A stretch of DNA of 64,000 nt from Ectocarpus siliculosus (Eukaryota > Sar > Phaeophyceae > Ectocarpales > Ectocarpaceae), in the NCBI GenBank assembly GCA_000310025.1, contig FN649731.1, positions 2,514,406-2,578,405 of the forward strand, written 5' to 3'. The notes beneath the pieces were generated by a model. It was not told where the DNA came from. It saw only the letters and a program-made list of their open reading frames with translations, and searched no databases. Of the stretch, positions 34,101 to 44,800 are shown piece after piece (positions within the stretch are counted from its first letter, which is position 1; each line of letters starts with the position of its first letter). A program made the position numbers and the translations under genes.

Positions 34101-36876
34101 TTGCCCTGGACGCCAGCACGAGTTCTCCCATCTTTTCGAGCTTAAGCTTCCGGAGGCGGTTGAGTTCCGTTTCTCCAGCCTCCAGCGTCTGTAGCCCCAT
34201 CCCGTCCACGCTCTTAGCGAACACATCCTGCGCGAGCCGGAGGGGATCTCCACTAAATTAGCGTTTCTGATTTCTAACTTGGCCTTGGCCTTCTCGCAAC
34301 GCATGTGGTGGGTTCGTACTGGAGGCGGTGTAACGTGAATACGCCATCGGGTGCCTCACGGGTCATACACCGCTCATGTTTAGGATGCACGCCATCGCCG
34401 TTGTGTTGTTGACGGCTCCAGGTTTCCAGAGAGGCGCAATCGGAAACCTCTGATACACTTCTGTTTGACAGCGATGTCGCAGGGTATCGGGCTAGGCAGT
34501 CTCGGGAAAAGGCGAAGCACGGATCTTTGCGCCAACCGAGTACCCTCCTCAGGGTTGCAACACTTGGCAGGCGTTCCCATACGCTGACAGAGCGTGTGAC
34601 AATGCCAAACCGTTGTCGAGGGCACCTTTCATCTCTCAACATACCACATGGCAAACTCATTGAGACGAGAGGCACCTGCTCATCCTTGCCGATGTCCAGC
34701 TGCTGCCAAAGGTCCAGTATCTCCTCACCCATTTTCTCCAGCTTCTCCCGACGAGTGTTCTGGACAAATATATAATACGTTTGACGGGTCAATCTTTTAA
34801 TCTTTTGAAAACCACCGCTCGGGAAAGGACATCTGCTCCATTTCATCCGCCTGGTATCAAGAGATGGTCTACTGGAAGGATTTGGATCGAAGGGTCCCCT
34901 TCGATCCTAGTTGCATTTTATCGAGACTTGGAAACCAAACTATCCCAATGTCGTGCTCACCCTCTGCGTGATGAGCTCTTCGTGCTTGGCGGCCAACTCG
35001 TCCAGCGCGGCTCTGTCGATGCCCACAGATGATGCCGTTCGCTGTGGGAACAAACAAAAGGGTTGACATATTGCAGCATGAATCACAAAATAGAGTTGCG
35101 TACAGTAGGCACAAAAAATAACTTGTCCAACAAATCTCGCAGCCGACAAGGCGAAAGGATACCTCGGTTGTTTGAAGAACTGGTACTCCGGTAGAGGATG
35201 GGATTGCCAGCGAGCCCAAGATGCGGTTGTCCAGGGCTGTCGCTGCAGGGATCTTGAGCTCTTCCATCAGGTCCTGCACCGTGCTCACCAGTGATGCTAC
35301 CGTCTGCATGCGGTCCTCCTGGTGATTCAGACCAACAGCAAGCGGTTCATGAGTTAAACAACTCAGTGGAAAGAAACGATGTGAAACGGTCACACGTGCC
35401 GGTGTGGGCGGCATGAAGCAGGCGTAGGTGTGCGACGACGGCAGTATCCGCCAGACTCTTTGTTTGGTTCGGAACTCGATACGCCTCTAGCGGGTTCTCC
35501 ACATTTCAAAACAATATTTTTATGGATCGAAAGCTCACCGTGGCCTTGTTGAGCTCCGTCTTCTTGTCTTTGAAGGCCTGGAGCCTCTCGTTGGTTAGGG
35601 AAGACTCGAGGTCCCTCCACTCAGCCAGGTCGGCATCAGAGTCATCTCCCAGCACCATGCTCATGTGCACCAACTCTTCGGACAACTTCTCGAACTTCTC
35701 CTGCTGTGCCTTGCACATCTGTCAAAAGAGAGGCCCGGCACACCCTTACTTAATAGCAGTGGCAAATCTGTGTGTAGCTTTGTTCTCGTTCACGCTCTCC
35801 TGCGGTTGTGTAAATCGCGCTATTGTTGTTGGACCATAATACGCGCGCCGACTTGCCCGGCGTATCACGTTGTCAATCTTCTCCCAACGGACAGCACATC
35901 AAGTTTGTCGCCAGAGGCTCTACCAACACGACTACAACAGCAGCATGTGTGCATACGATGGACTATAAGTTCTACGCTACGGCCGTACCCATATGATACG
36001 TCAGAAAAGTACTTGCTCGGCCGCCCCCTCTGCCCATGAACAAACGAAAGAACCACCTTCTTGATTGCATCTGCTTCCATCTCGTAATAGGCTAGCTGGT
36101 CCGTGAGGCTCATGTCGTCTGTGGAGGAGTCCTGATATTTAGGAGGGAAATGGTGTCCAAACCGGGGCAAACGACAGGGTGAAAAACATGTTGCAGTATA
36201 CGGCAGGATGCCTTTGTGTCTACAACAGGAAACGCATGGATGCTCATGAAACGCATACGGCGGTGTGACTCTAGAACATCTTAGAGTGCTAGGCCAGGAG
36301 TAGGTTTCGGCCGTCTACAGGAACTAACAGCACATCAAATATCGCCAACACACCTCTGTATGCTCCTGTCCGAGTTTCTTTCTGGCAGTCTTGATTCGAT
36401 CCTTTGCGTCGGCGATAGAAGTCACGAACTGGCTTTTCACACCCTCCTCTTGCTTTTCCTGAGGGAACGGAGCCGGCGGAGCGTGCAGCAATTGTTGCTA
36501 GTCAATATCATCCAACTATTGACCACGATGCTGTCGTCTAGCTGGTATCGGTCCCTCCACAGAGTAACTGGTTGGCATGGCATTACCGTGCGGTGGGGCT
36601 CGCGTGAGGAAGAGCTACTGCTGTAGATAACACTACAGCAGTGCGTAGCACAAGTCCAGCTTACACAAAGGTTGACGAGGGTGTGGGTAACGACAAACGC
36701 ACCTTGTTCTCGCACAGAGTCTGAAATCCATCGACAAGACCCTGCATCTGACGACGCTTCTCTTCGGAGGTGTACCCAACCTCATCCCAGAGCACCTCGA
36801 GCCGAGAAGTGGTCTGCTTCGCAAGCTCCACGATACGCCCATCAGCAGCAGGCGCATCGTCAACATACGCAGACAT
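31149..36876 (-). CDS. MAP65: MAP65/PRC1/Ase1 microtubule-bundling protein
   Basis: Fifteen exons: 36876-36703, 36458-36354, 36131-36057, 35718-35539, 35318-35163, 35041-34961, 34759-34676, 34227-34092, 33833-33676, 33509-33391, 33065-32937, 32273-32189, 31918-31820, 31633-31456, 31288-31149; about 632 residues (16 more if the in-frame Met at 36924 is used). Family signature repeats: LEVLWDEVGYTSEEKRRQ near the N terminus, LDLWQQLDIGKDEQ, then IRELWDEIGYSETERLAF. These are followed by the spectrin-like microtubule-binding block with TSTKDPSRLRPKGSQEERR and LSKTIPQWENAQDSVFLYKG. The Ser/Pro/Lys-rich tail ends in ENFEGFDS. Known: antiparallel microtubule crosslinkers of the spindle midzone or phragmoplast; the unstructured tail is usually cell-cycle regulated. 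The last intron appears to use a GC donor (31455-31454). Heptad-like Glu/Lys/Leu content predicts long coiled helices. Confidence 0.9.
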
Positions 36877-37687
36877 TGCGTTACAAGTTTCCTCTCGCTC
36901 TCCAAGCACGAGTCGAGCAATCACTTGTTACGCTCCGAGTGAAAGTCGACTAGAGTGCCAACCGGACGAGACAACCCACAGACGTGAAAGAAAGCTTTTC
37001 CTCTGGCGTACGGCGCGGGTACTCGTGCCCGGTGTTGGCCGTGGTGCTGCTCTGGGTGCCGCTACTTCGCGTCTACGAAGGAAACCGTTGGAGAATTTCT
37101 CAAGGGGTTTCGTGAAGTGCAACAATAAATACCACCCCCAAACACCACCAAATCCCCCGCATTTTCAGATCGAGATCCACACGATCCACCACACTCTCTT
37201 CTGTTGCTACCGTTTCTGTCTTTGATCCGGAGGATAGCTTAGCCTCCCCCATGCTGCCCCCTCACGGGATTGCAGTTCATAGCAGATAGAAGTTTTTTGT
37301 GTTTTCAACCGCACTGAGACTGACGTCTTTTCATTGGTCAGCCGGTTAGCGCGGTCGATTCTAATAATAACAAAGACACATATGTTGTTGGTTCGCAACT
37401 TCTACTGCTATATCATGAATGGATGTGTTGATAATGCTGTGCTGCTATAGGGACTGGCTGGTCGCCCAGACGATCATATATGGTAACCTCGAAAGACAGG
37501 TGGTGGTGTGGATTTTAGGAATTAGATTGTTGGCGAGAGATATGTCTACATGTCTACTGCTGTACCCAGCTTGCACAAGATATCACCCCCCCTTGACCCC
37601 AGACCGATTTTCTGAGCTCAACTACTCCACACGACACGAAGAGGATAAATAACCCAAACGACACGTTTCAGAATGTAGTCGATGAGG
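36877..37687. other. Upstream region of MAP65, no gene seen
   Basis: 811 bases between the MAP65 start and the stop of the next minus-strand gene. It should contain the MAP65 promoter. The stretch to 36924 may be coding if the upstream Met is used. A C/A-rich pyrimidine-purine tract lies at about 37130-37200. No other exon found. Confidence 0.55.
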
Positions 37688-38323
37688 CTATTCCAACGCA
37701 ACCATTTTCTGCATCACCACTCTTTACTGCTGTGGATAAATGGAGCTTTGAAAATCAGTCTAATGCTGTAGGGGATGTGATATCTTGTGTCACCCATGTA
37801 TCTATACCGCACTTCCGTACCTGCTTCTTGGGTAGTGGAACAAGCTCGTCCATCCGCGAGTGAGTATACTTGAGCGAAGGACGCAGCTGCGTACTACAGT
37901 TATGTAAACGTACCCTACACAGATTTTTCATGTTTGGGGCACGAGCAAGTACCTTTGAGAGCCGAGGAACTGCAGCGTCATGCAGCAGGGACCTGAAGTA
38001 TGATCAGTGCATCTCCCTCCGGGATGCTGTATGTGCGAGCCCCGCATGAAGGTGGGACATTACGGCGGAGAAAGCAACTCAACAATACGAAAACACGTCA
38101 AATATGGTAGTGGTTGCGCAAGTCTGGGAGCTTGTCGTTACCGACCAGGATGCATTCTCGAGCAAACCCAGCTCTTGGCGGCTTCATCGAATTCGTACAA
38201 CTTACGTCCGTTGAGTGCACGGCGCGTCCAAAGCATGTCTGGAAAACGCAGGAAATGCTTGAGAGCGTAACGTCGCCGCATATAATACATTCGAGCATTC
38301 TCTTCCAACTGCGCAGATGTCAT
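37688..38323 (-). CDS. Small basic protein of unknown function (spliced)
   Basis: Not recognised. Four exons fit in phase: 38323-38206, 37969-37953, 37886-37821, 37708-37688; 73 residues. The first donor is a strong GTAAGT. The protein is basic and helical at its start (RMYYMRRRYALKHFLRF) and ends in DELVPLPKKQKMVALE, like many small organellar proteins. The frame stays open upstream to about 38407 (85 nt more) with protein-like composition, and a long pyrimidine tract with AG precedes it. So the true first exon may lie further upstream and overlap the UBC12 transcript on the same strand. No signal peptide seen. The last two short exons rest on phase and splice sites only. Confidence 0.5.
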
Positions 38324-38417
38324 CCGAGCAAGATCAAAGGCTGTTTCGTAGACCGGGCCAGTCGATCGAGGGTCTTCAGCAAGCCTTCCCAAAACGTCTT
38401 TGCTCAACCCTCAGCGT

Positions 38418-38440
38418 AAAAAAAAAAAACACACACACAC
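38418..38440 (+). repeat. Poly-A plus CA microsatellite
   Basis: Twelve A followed by about five CA units. On the minus strand this is a GT/T-rich pyrimidine-type tract just upstream of the small unknown gene, where it could serve as a splice-acceptor tract. Confidence 0.8.
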
Positions 38441-38459
38441 TGAGCAGAATGTCACCAAG

Positions 38460-40596
38460 TCAAATCAGTCGTTGGAATGTCTCCCCGTGCATGACGCAGC
38501 CTGCGAGAGTCCTCTTCACTGTTCGCTCGAATTGGCTTATGTTGTCGCGGTAGAGTTCTGCAGCTTCGTGGTTGAGGGGGTCCTCGGGGTTTGGCTCGTA
38601 GAACAGGTAGATGAGCCCGTAGATGACCGCGTTGATATCCAACACCTGCACAGCGACGGATAATCCCAGCTTTTATGAAGCAATCGAGCTCATCAGCTTA
38701 CATAAAAACAAACATCTAAAAGTAAATCAAACCAAATTCGGCCGCTGTAGTCATCCTCGGTGGCGGCCGGCCTTGAGGGATACTGGTACGGCGTAGTCCG
38801 CTCGCGCTGCAAAAGCACAGCACGTACTGGTCCCTCTCGCGACCAAGCTTGCCCAAAACCGCATTCTTGGAGAAAACAAGTCGCAATTGCGCCAAGCCTG
38901 CCGTGTGCAACCCACCCACGAGACCGACTTGGGGATACACATGCCGGGCGTTTGACGCCATCACACTTGACAGAAGGTTGTTCGTGCGAAAGCTGATACT
39001 CGAATCCAGATACAGGACAGGACAAACCTCAAAAAACGCTCCAACAACTCGGACAACCGCATGTCGGCACAGCCACGAAGACTCACCGGCTTCCAGTCTT
39101 CCCGCAAGATGTTGAGGCACACGTTCCCCTGCAGGTTTATATTGGGGTGGTAGATTTTGGTCTCGCACAGCACCTGCACCGCGAGCAAGGACCGGATGGG
39201 GAAAACTCTCAGAAAAAAATCCGAAACAACAAGTGGACAACGACGAGGGCGGAGCAAAAGGGCTTGAGGAAAACTGGCCCGTACGATTGTGCTTACTGCT
39301 GTGTGCACAACGTGGTTGTGTGCTTAACCTTTGAAGCGTTGCTCACTTTGGGTGGGTCGTGAGGGTACAGCGCAGGAATACTAAAGGTAAAGTGGTACGA
39401 CGCGCCCTTCCAGAACCCGCTGTCCGGCTGCACCTGTGCCAAAACATGTCACACGCACGATAGGAGGAGTAAGTGCGGATGTAAAGGACGCAGAGGTGTG
39501 TGACGTAAACCCAGAAAGTACCGCCGTGCATGCTCATAAAAGAACATGAATGGAAACCCAGAAGCGTGGTCCAGGTCCTTAACTACGTTACATGCTCTTG
39601 GTCTTTCCGTAACGTAGCCAACGATGATGATGAATGAACTTAACTGGCATTACATCGCGCCCGGGGTCAAGAAGTTCGGGTCGCCAGCTCCCAAATGTTG
39701 ACATGATCAAAGCCCTACGTATCGATTCTCACCTTGACCTTGAAGGACGTAAGGTTGTTGGGGTTGGGGAAAGTGATCTCTGCTACGCTTCCGCCATCCA
39801 AGTCCGCAATGTCTGCAGTTTCCGAGGGCAGCACGATTGGCACAACACAAATCAGGGTGTTCAATGAGTGTGTATCGAACCTTGATCACACTGAACATGT
39901 AATGATGACGAGATGTCCGAGAACGTACTCGCTGCTCAGGCGTTTACCGTGCAATAGCTGCTGCGTCCATGCTGTCCAGGCTCACTCACCCTTCTGTATA
40001 CGAATCTCTCCCGGCGTCTTCTTTGTTCCGGTTGCCTTCGCACTGCCTCTCTTGGCCCTTCGGCCGCCAATCCCCAGAACGTGAAGCTTCCCTGCGGCCT
40101 TCTCCTCGCCCGCTTTTGGTTGAGCGGCCGCGTTCGATGGTGTTTCCTCGTCTACCTCCATTGCCGCTGCTGCCTCAGCGGCCTTCTCATCCTGAAATCA
40201 ATGGCACCACGCGGTTCCGCACACAAATTGTTGTCGAGCACAGACGGGTGTCAGTGGGGTGCGGTGTGTGTCTCTGTTTCGTCTTGTCTTTCTTCTTGGC
40301 ATTTGCAAGCATATGTTCGACGTACCCGCCGGGGGTCGCACAGGAGGATGTTCGGATGATCCCAACTGGGGGTAGCTTGTCGCAAGACGTGTGTTGAATA
40401 GGGTGTCGGCAACTCGGCGGGCTCGCGCCGAGGAGAAAAACCTGTTGTGATTAGTTGCATCCACATACGCACACACAAGCCCCGTTGAGGGGGCGACGCC
40501 GTATACAACAGGGGTACCTTGTACATCCCTGGAAATCCATTTTACGTAACACACAAATCACCCGGTATTCCGCTCTACCTCATTCCATGGGAACAT
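38460..40596 (-). CDS. UBC12: NEDD8-conjugating E2 enzyme UBC12 (UBE2M)
   Basis: Six exons: 40596-40579 (6 codons, least certain), 40191-39990, 39812-39733, 39433-39347, 39173-39087, 38645-38460; 219 residues. UBC12 carries NEDD8 from the E1 (NAE1-UBA3) to cullins. Seen: EIRIQKDI (E2 helix 1), the YPHDPPK turn, [20 protein letters not shown] with the catalytic Cys148, [27 protein letters not shown] and a C-terminal FQRLI. The order and spacing match UBE2M rather than other E2s. Odd: before helix 1 there are about 65 residues, first Ala/Glu-rich ([16 protein letters not shown]), then Lys/Gly/Arg-rich. Animal and fungal UBC12 have a short Met-Ile/Phe-Lys-Leu-Phe peptide that docks on UBA3. Here the predicted N terminus is MFPWNE, which rests on a single short first exon. 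Confidence 0.9.
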
Positions 40597-41816
40597 CCTG
40601 TACCATCCACTTGGCATTGCTACAAGTATATCTATTAGCCCCCCTGCTTGTGACTATGCCATGTCTTCATGACCTCTCAGTAACTCCAAAACACAAGAAA
40701 ATAAACTCCAAAACATAACTCAAATCGGCAACAATAGCCTTCTCGGCTAGAAATATATTCCCACCCCCGATCATTCCAGTTGTAGTTCAAACCGGCCCCA
40801 AATAACTCAATCAACTACTCATGATAGCTGTGGGCGTAATCTGAATCCAAGGGATTTATTCAAGCCTGATTTCAAGATGCAAATTAATCACGGTCGTGCT
40901 CCAAGATTGCTGATTGTAGATCTAACAACTGCTGTCGCGTTCTCATGGGCCTTTCCCATGCCTGCGATGCTCATTGCAACATTGAGGTCATCCGCCGGTC
41001 CCTAGTTCCCAAAGTGCTTTACAGGCAGTAATTAAACGGCGAATGGGGGCCAAGTGAGAGAACATGTTTCGGACTTTGCAGATACCATTACAATAGCACG
41101 CCAGACTCTTCTTTGACAAGGCGAGACGAAGGAAGCATGCAAAATCTCGAGATCACTCTCACTCTCGGCTGGATGCTATGCAACTCATGCTGCTGCTGCA
41201 GACTACTGCTGTTGGGAGAGAGGGGACCCGCGTTGGGACATCCATCCCAGGTGATGTTTGAACTCAAAAGAACTTTTCACTCGTTCACAGAATGCAACAG
41301 GGTAACAGCACAGCCAGCAGTGGTCCCCTTGTTGGCCCCGAATTGCAATAATTTGTCGGACCTCGAAACTGGATTGCCATCGCCCTCTTGATCGGACAGA
41401 AAGAACGAGCTCGACAAAGCAGGCAACACAGACGGAGAGCTGGCGGTAGTTTTGAAGTCAATCGAGAAAAATTCGAAGAGCGCTCTTACATCTTGTTTCT
41501 TCTTCAGCCGGATCATTTCGCGTCCTCTTTCTTTCCGCTACTGGTACTGGCACTGGCACTGCTTCCAGTACGGAGAGATGATATAGAGCGGGGTGCCAAG
41601 AGCGAAAGGTGGTGTGGCGTGATGACCTGCTTCACTGTTTACTTTGCTGCCTGTTGCAGCACATGGAGCACATGGCCGAGGGGGGTTACAGGGTCAAATT
41701 TGCTTTGGTGGGTGCGATCGGTCAAATCGCTGTGCCCCAATTATCGGTCCGCATAAAACACAAACACACAGCACAGCCACAGCAGCCGAGGTGCAGGCAC
41801 ACGTGCGGAGCGCAGG
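40597..41816. promoter_or_regulatory. Divergent upstream region of UBC12 and MSH2
   Basis: 1.22 kb between outward-facing genes. It holds both promoters and 5' UTRs. Short direct repeats of a CTGGCA/CTGGTA unit occur around 41540-41560. No further exon recognised. Confidence 0.5.
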
Positions 41817-44800
41817 ATGTCGGACCAGTTCGCCACGTTCTTCCGGAGGCTGGAGGTGAGATCATGATTATGGTTGTCGTGTTGGTCGTGATAGCAGATT
41901 TATTTCGTGTACTCCGCCATAGAGACAGACATACGGGATAAAGTGTGGGCAACGAACACGCCATTTTTGAAATCCATGCAACATGTCGAGACTACGGCGC
42001 CAAGGTGGCACCGCTGTAGTGCGTAGTGCAACAGTATGGAGACGGCTACGTGCAGAAAAACAAGTTTTTGGAGATATTACAGATTGTGGTGGTGCCGCCG
42101 GCCTCCGAATTTTTCGAGTGACGAAGACTACAGTATTCAAAATGCATTCTTGTGTACATGATTACTCCATGCCATATCAAGCATACAGCAGCATTTTGTA
42201 CTGCACAGAGCACGTTTTCTTTTCGTGTCCACAAAGGGCCACCGTAGGATTCGACTATAATACATACCTGGTAGAGTCTAGGACTTATGACTTGTACCCA
42301 AGGCCTTCCTGCTGCTCGTACATATTATACCAATGGTCTAGTCTACCTTTCTAAAGGCTTGAATAATTCGAGGATAGCAAAATACTGGGGGTTGTACGTA
42401 TTGTATAGCTCCAACTGGCTGTCTGCGACAGGAAAGCGAACCAAGAGTAACGAATGCTGTAGCAGACGCCATGAGGCTGCATGTTCAAATTTGGAAAGAG
42501 TATGACTGTTGGGGTATGACTGTTGGGGTTAGATCGCGGCAGCAGGGCCAACAAACTGCGTCTTGAGACCTATTTGTTGCTTGAATATATTTATTTGTGG
42601 TACACGGTTCACCACCCTGCTGCTTGTATTAGTATACTACGTCGAAGAAAATCTTAGCCTCTTGTTGCAAAGATCGGTATCGGGCGAGCTTCCCGCACGA
42701 TGGGGGTTTGCCACAAGGCGTTCGGACACAGGTTTGTCGGGAGAGAGAAAGGTAGCCCAAATCCTGAGTGGAGCTCGAATGCATCTTGATCTACTTATGC
42801 GCTGGAACAATGGCCGAAAAGTTGGATTTGCTATTAACTCCGTGGTCCCACCCATCCCATCCCATCCCGTTAATGTTTTCTCTATTCTTAACCTGTACAG
42901 CCAACCGCTCATGTCATTCCCATGGTTTCTTAGACAACCGCCTCTCTTTCGCTTTGGCCTGGTACTCTCCCAACAGAGCATCGGAGGTTTAGTCCGGTTC
43001 TTCCGTCGAAGTAAAGAATGGGTGTACTTCACAGCTCATGGTCTCGACGCGGATCTGGTATCACGTGAGGCCTTCAAGAACACGTCCGTCGTATCCTTCC
43101 AATCTGGAGGTCTTCCAAGCATCACGATCAGGTCAGACCTCCGTCTCGTGGGCGGGGGGACACCAAATATCGCAACCAATAGAGACAATTTTGGAGCTAA
43201 ACCCTTCGTCCGCCAGGCAACTGATGTACGTGTTTGATGCGCCCTGCGTGTGTACCAGTAGCTTCCAGGTCGCGTTCCTGCTTGCAGAAGGTCTCAAGCA
43301 TATCTCCCCCGCCCTGTGCCACCTTTTAAATCGGAGCGTTTCGAAAGTACGAAATTGGCTGTTTTTGTCAACCTACCGGGGTGCGGTCAGTGGTCAGAGC
43401 GTGCCTATCGTACACGTTCGGCACCTTGCCCATCGCTCCGCCGCTCTGCCTCATACACCTACGTACGGCGGTTGATATCTGAAGGCGGAGATCAGAAGTC
43501 GTGTTTTGGTCCTTATCCAACGGCACTGTTATGTGGTCCTTCTCGCGTACTGTTTTATCTCCGTTGCTGCTGCACAGCGTGAAAGTTTTTTCGTCACTCG
43601 TCCCGGCTCTCCTTGCCAAAAACTTCCGCATCGAAGTATGGGAGCAATTGGGGGGGTCGAGCACATGGACCCGGCGCCTATCTGCATCTCCCGGCAATGT
43701 GGAGGCTATTATGGCAGACATTGCATCAGGTGCAACGTTTGTGTTTGTTGTTCTTACAACGACACAACGAAATATTGTAGTTCTATTCTAGTTCTAGTTC
43801 ATATCTATCCACAGGCAAGAGTCCATTTGCATGGTGCACTTCGATTCTTCGTAGCGAATTAAGAGAGAGAGCCTTGCGCCCTTCCCCCAAGCGAAGCAGC
43901 GCTACTACTCGTGTAGCTTGAAGCATGTGTCGCTGTTGAGTTTGGTTCAGGGGCTTGAGGGGAAGGGATGGACGGGGACGAGAGTGTGCTCTGTTTGTTT
44001 TTTAAGGTGGCCTGTTTCGTTATCCAAACACATCAAGTCACGTGTCCACGCTCGAGCCTCGCTACTTGTAACCCCCGTGTCTCGCCAAGGCGGCTGCTGA
44101 AACGATCGGGTGCAATCATGCATCATTTGCTTGTGTTTTGGTTGTTTTCTGTTGGCGTCAGAGGGGTGCTCTGATGCATACTCATCACACCGTTCTTGAG
44201 AACCCGCCTCTGGTGCAATAAACGTCCTGCATGTTTCGGTGTACACTTGCGCGGGGGGATCTCGAGAACCAAACGAAACTTCCCTGGGATCTGTGCCTTG
44301 CCAACGGCGTGTTTCACGAGCATGTGCGGTCCAAGCGAGCCGCCGTAGAGACGCTCTCGTTCTCTCGTTCTTTGTCAGAGCAAACTTCGGCAGAGTATTT
44401 CATTGCTTTCTCGCGGGTGTCTCTACACAGGGGAGGGAGAGGGGCGGCAAGACGAGGATGCGGCTAGCGGAACGGCGGTGATGATGTCGGCCTACGCGAA
44501 CGCGGCGGGGGGCGTGGGGGTGGCCTACGCTAACCCGGCTTTTCGAATCGTTGGCTTGCTGGACTGCGCTCTCTCGGACCTAGAGGGTGTGGTCGTGCAG
44601 GTGATTTGCCTGTGTAGAGGGTCTCTCAATTCGCGGACCGACGCGCAGAGACGAGCACTCCGGACTTGCAACCAAGAATCATCAACGCCAACACCAGGAC
44701 TCTTACAAGCAGCAAAGACATGGAGGAGGGGAGGTGATGGTGGAGCAAGCGGCGAACATTCTACGCCCCCCCCCGTGGGGCATCTATGAGTTGGCAATAT

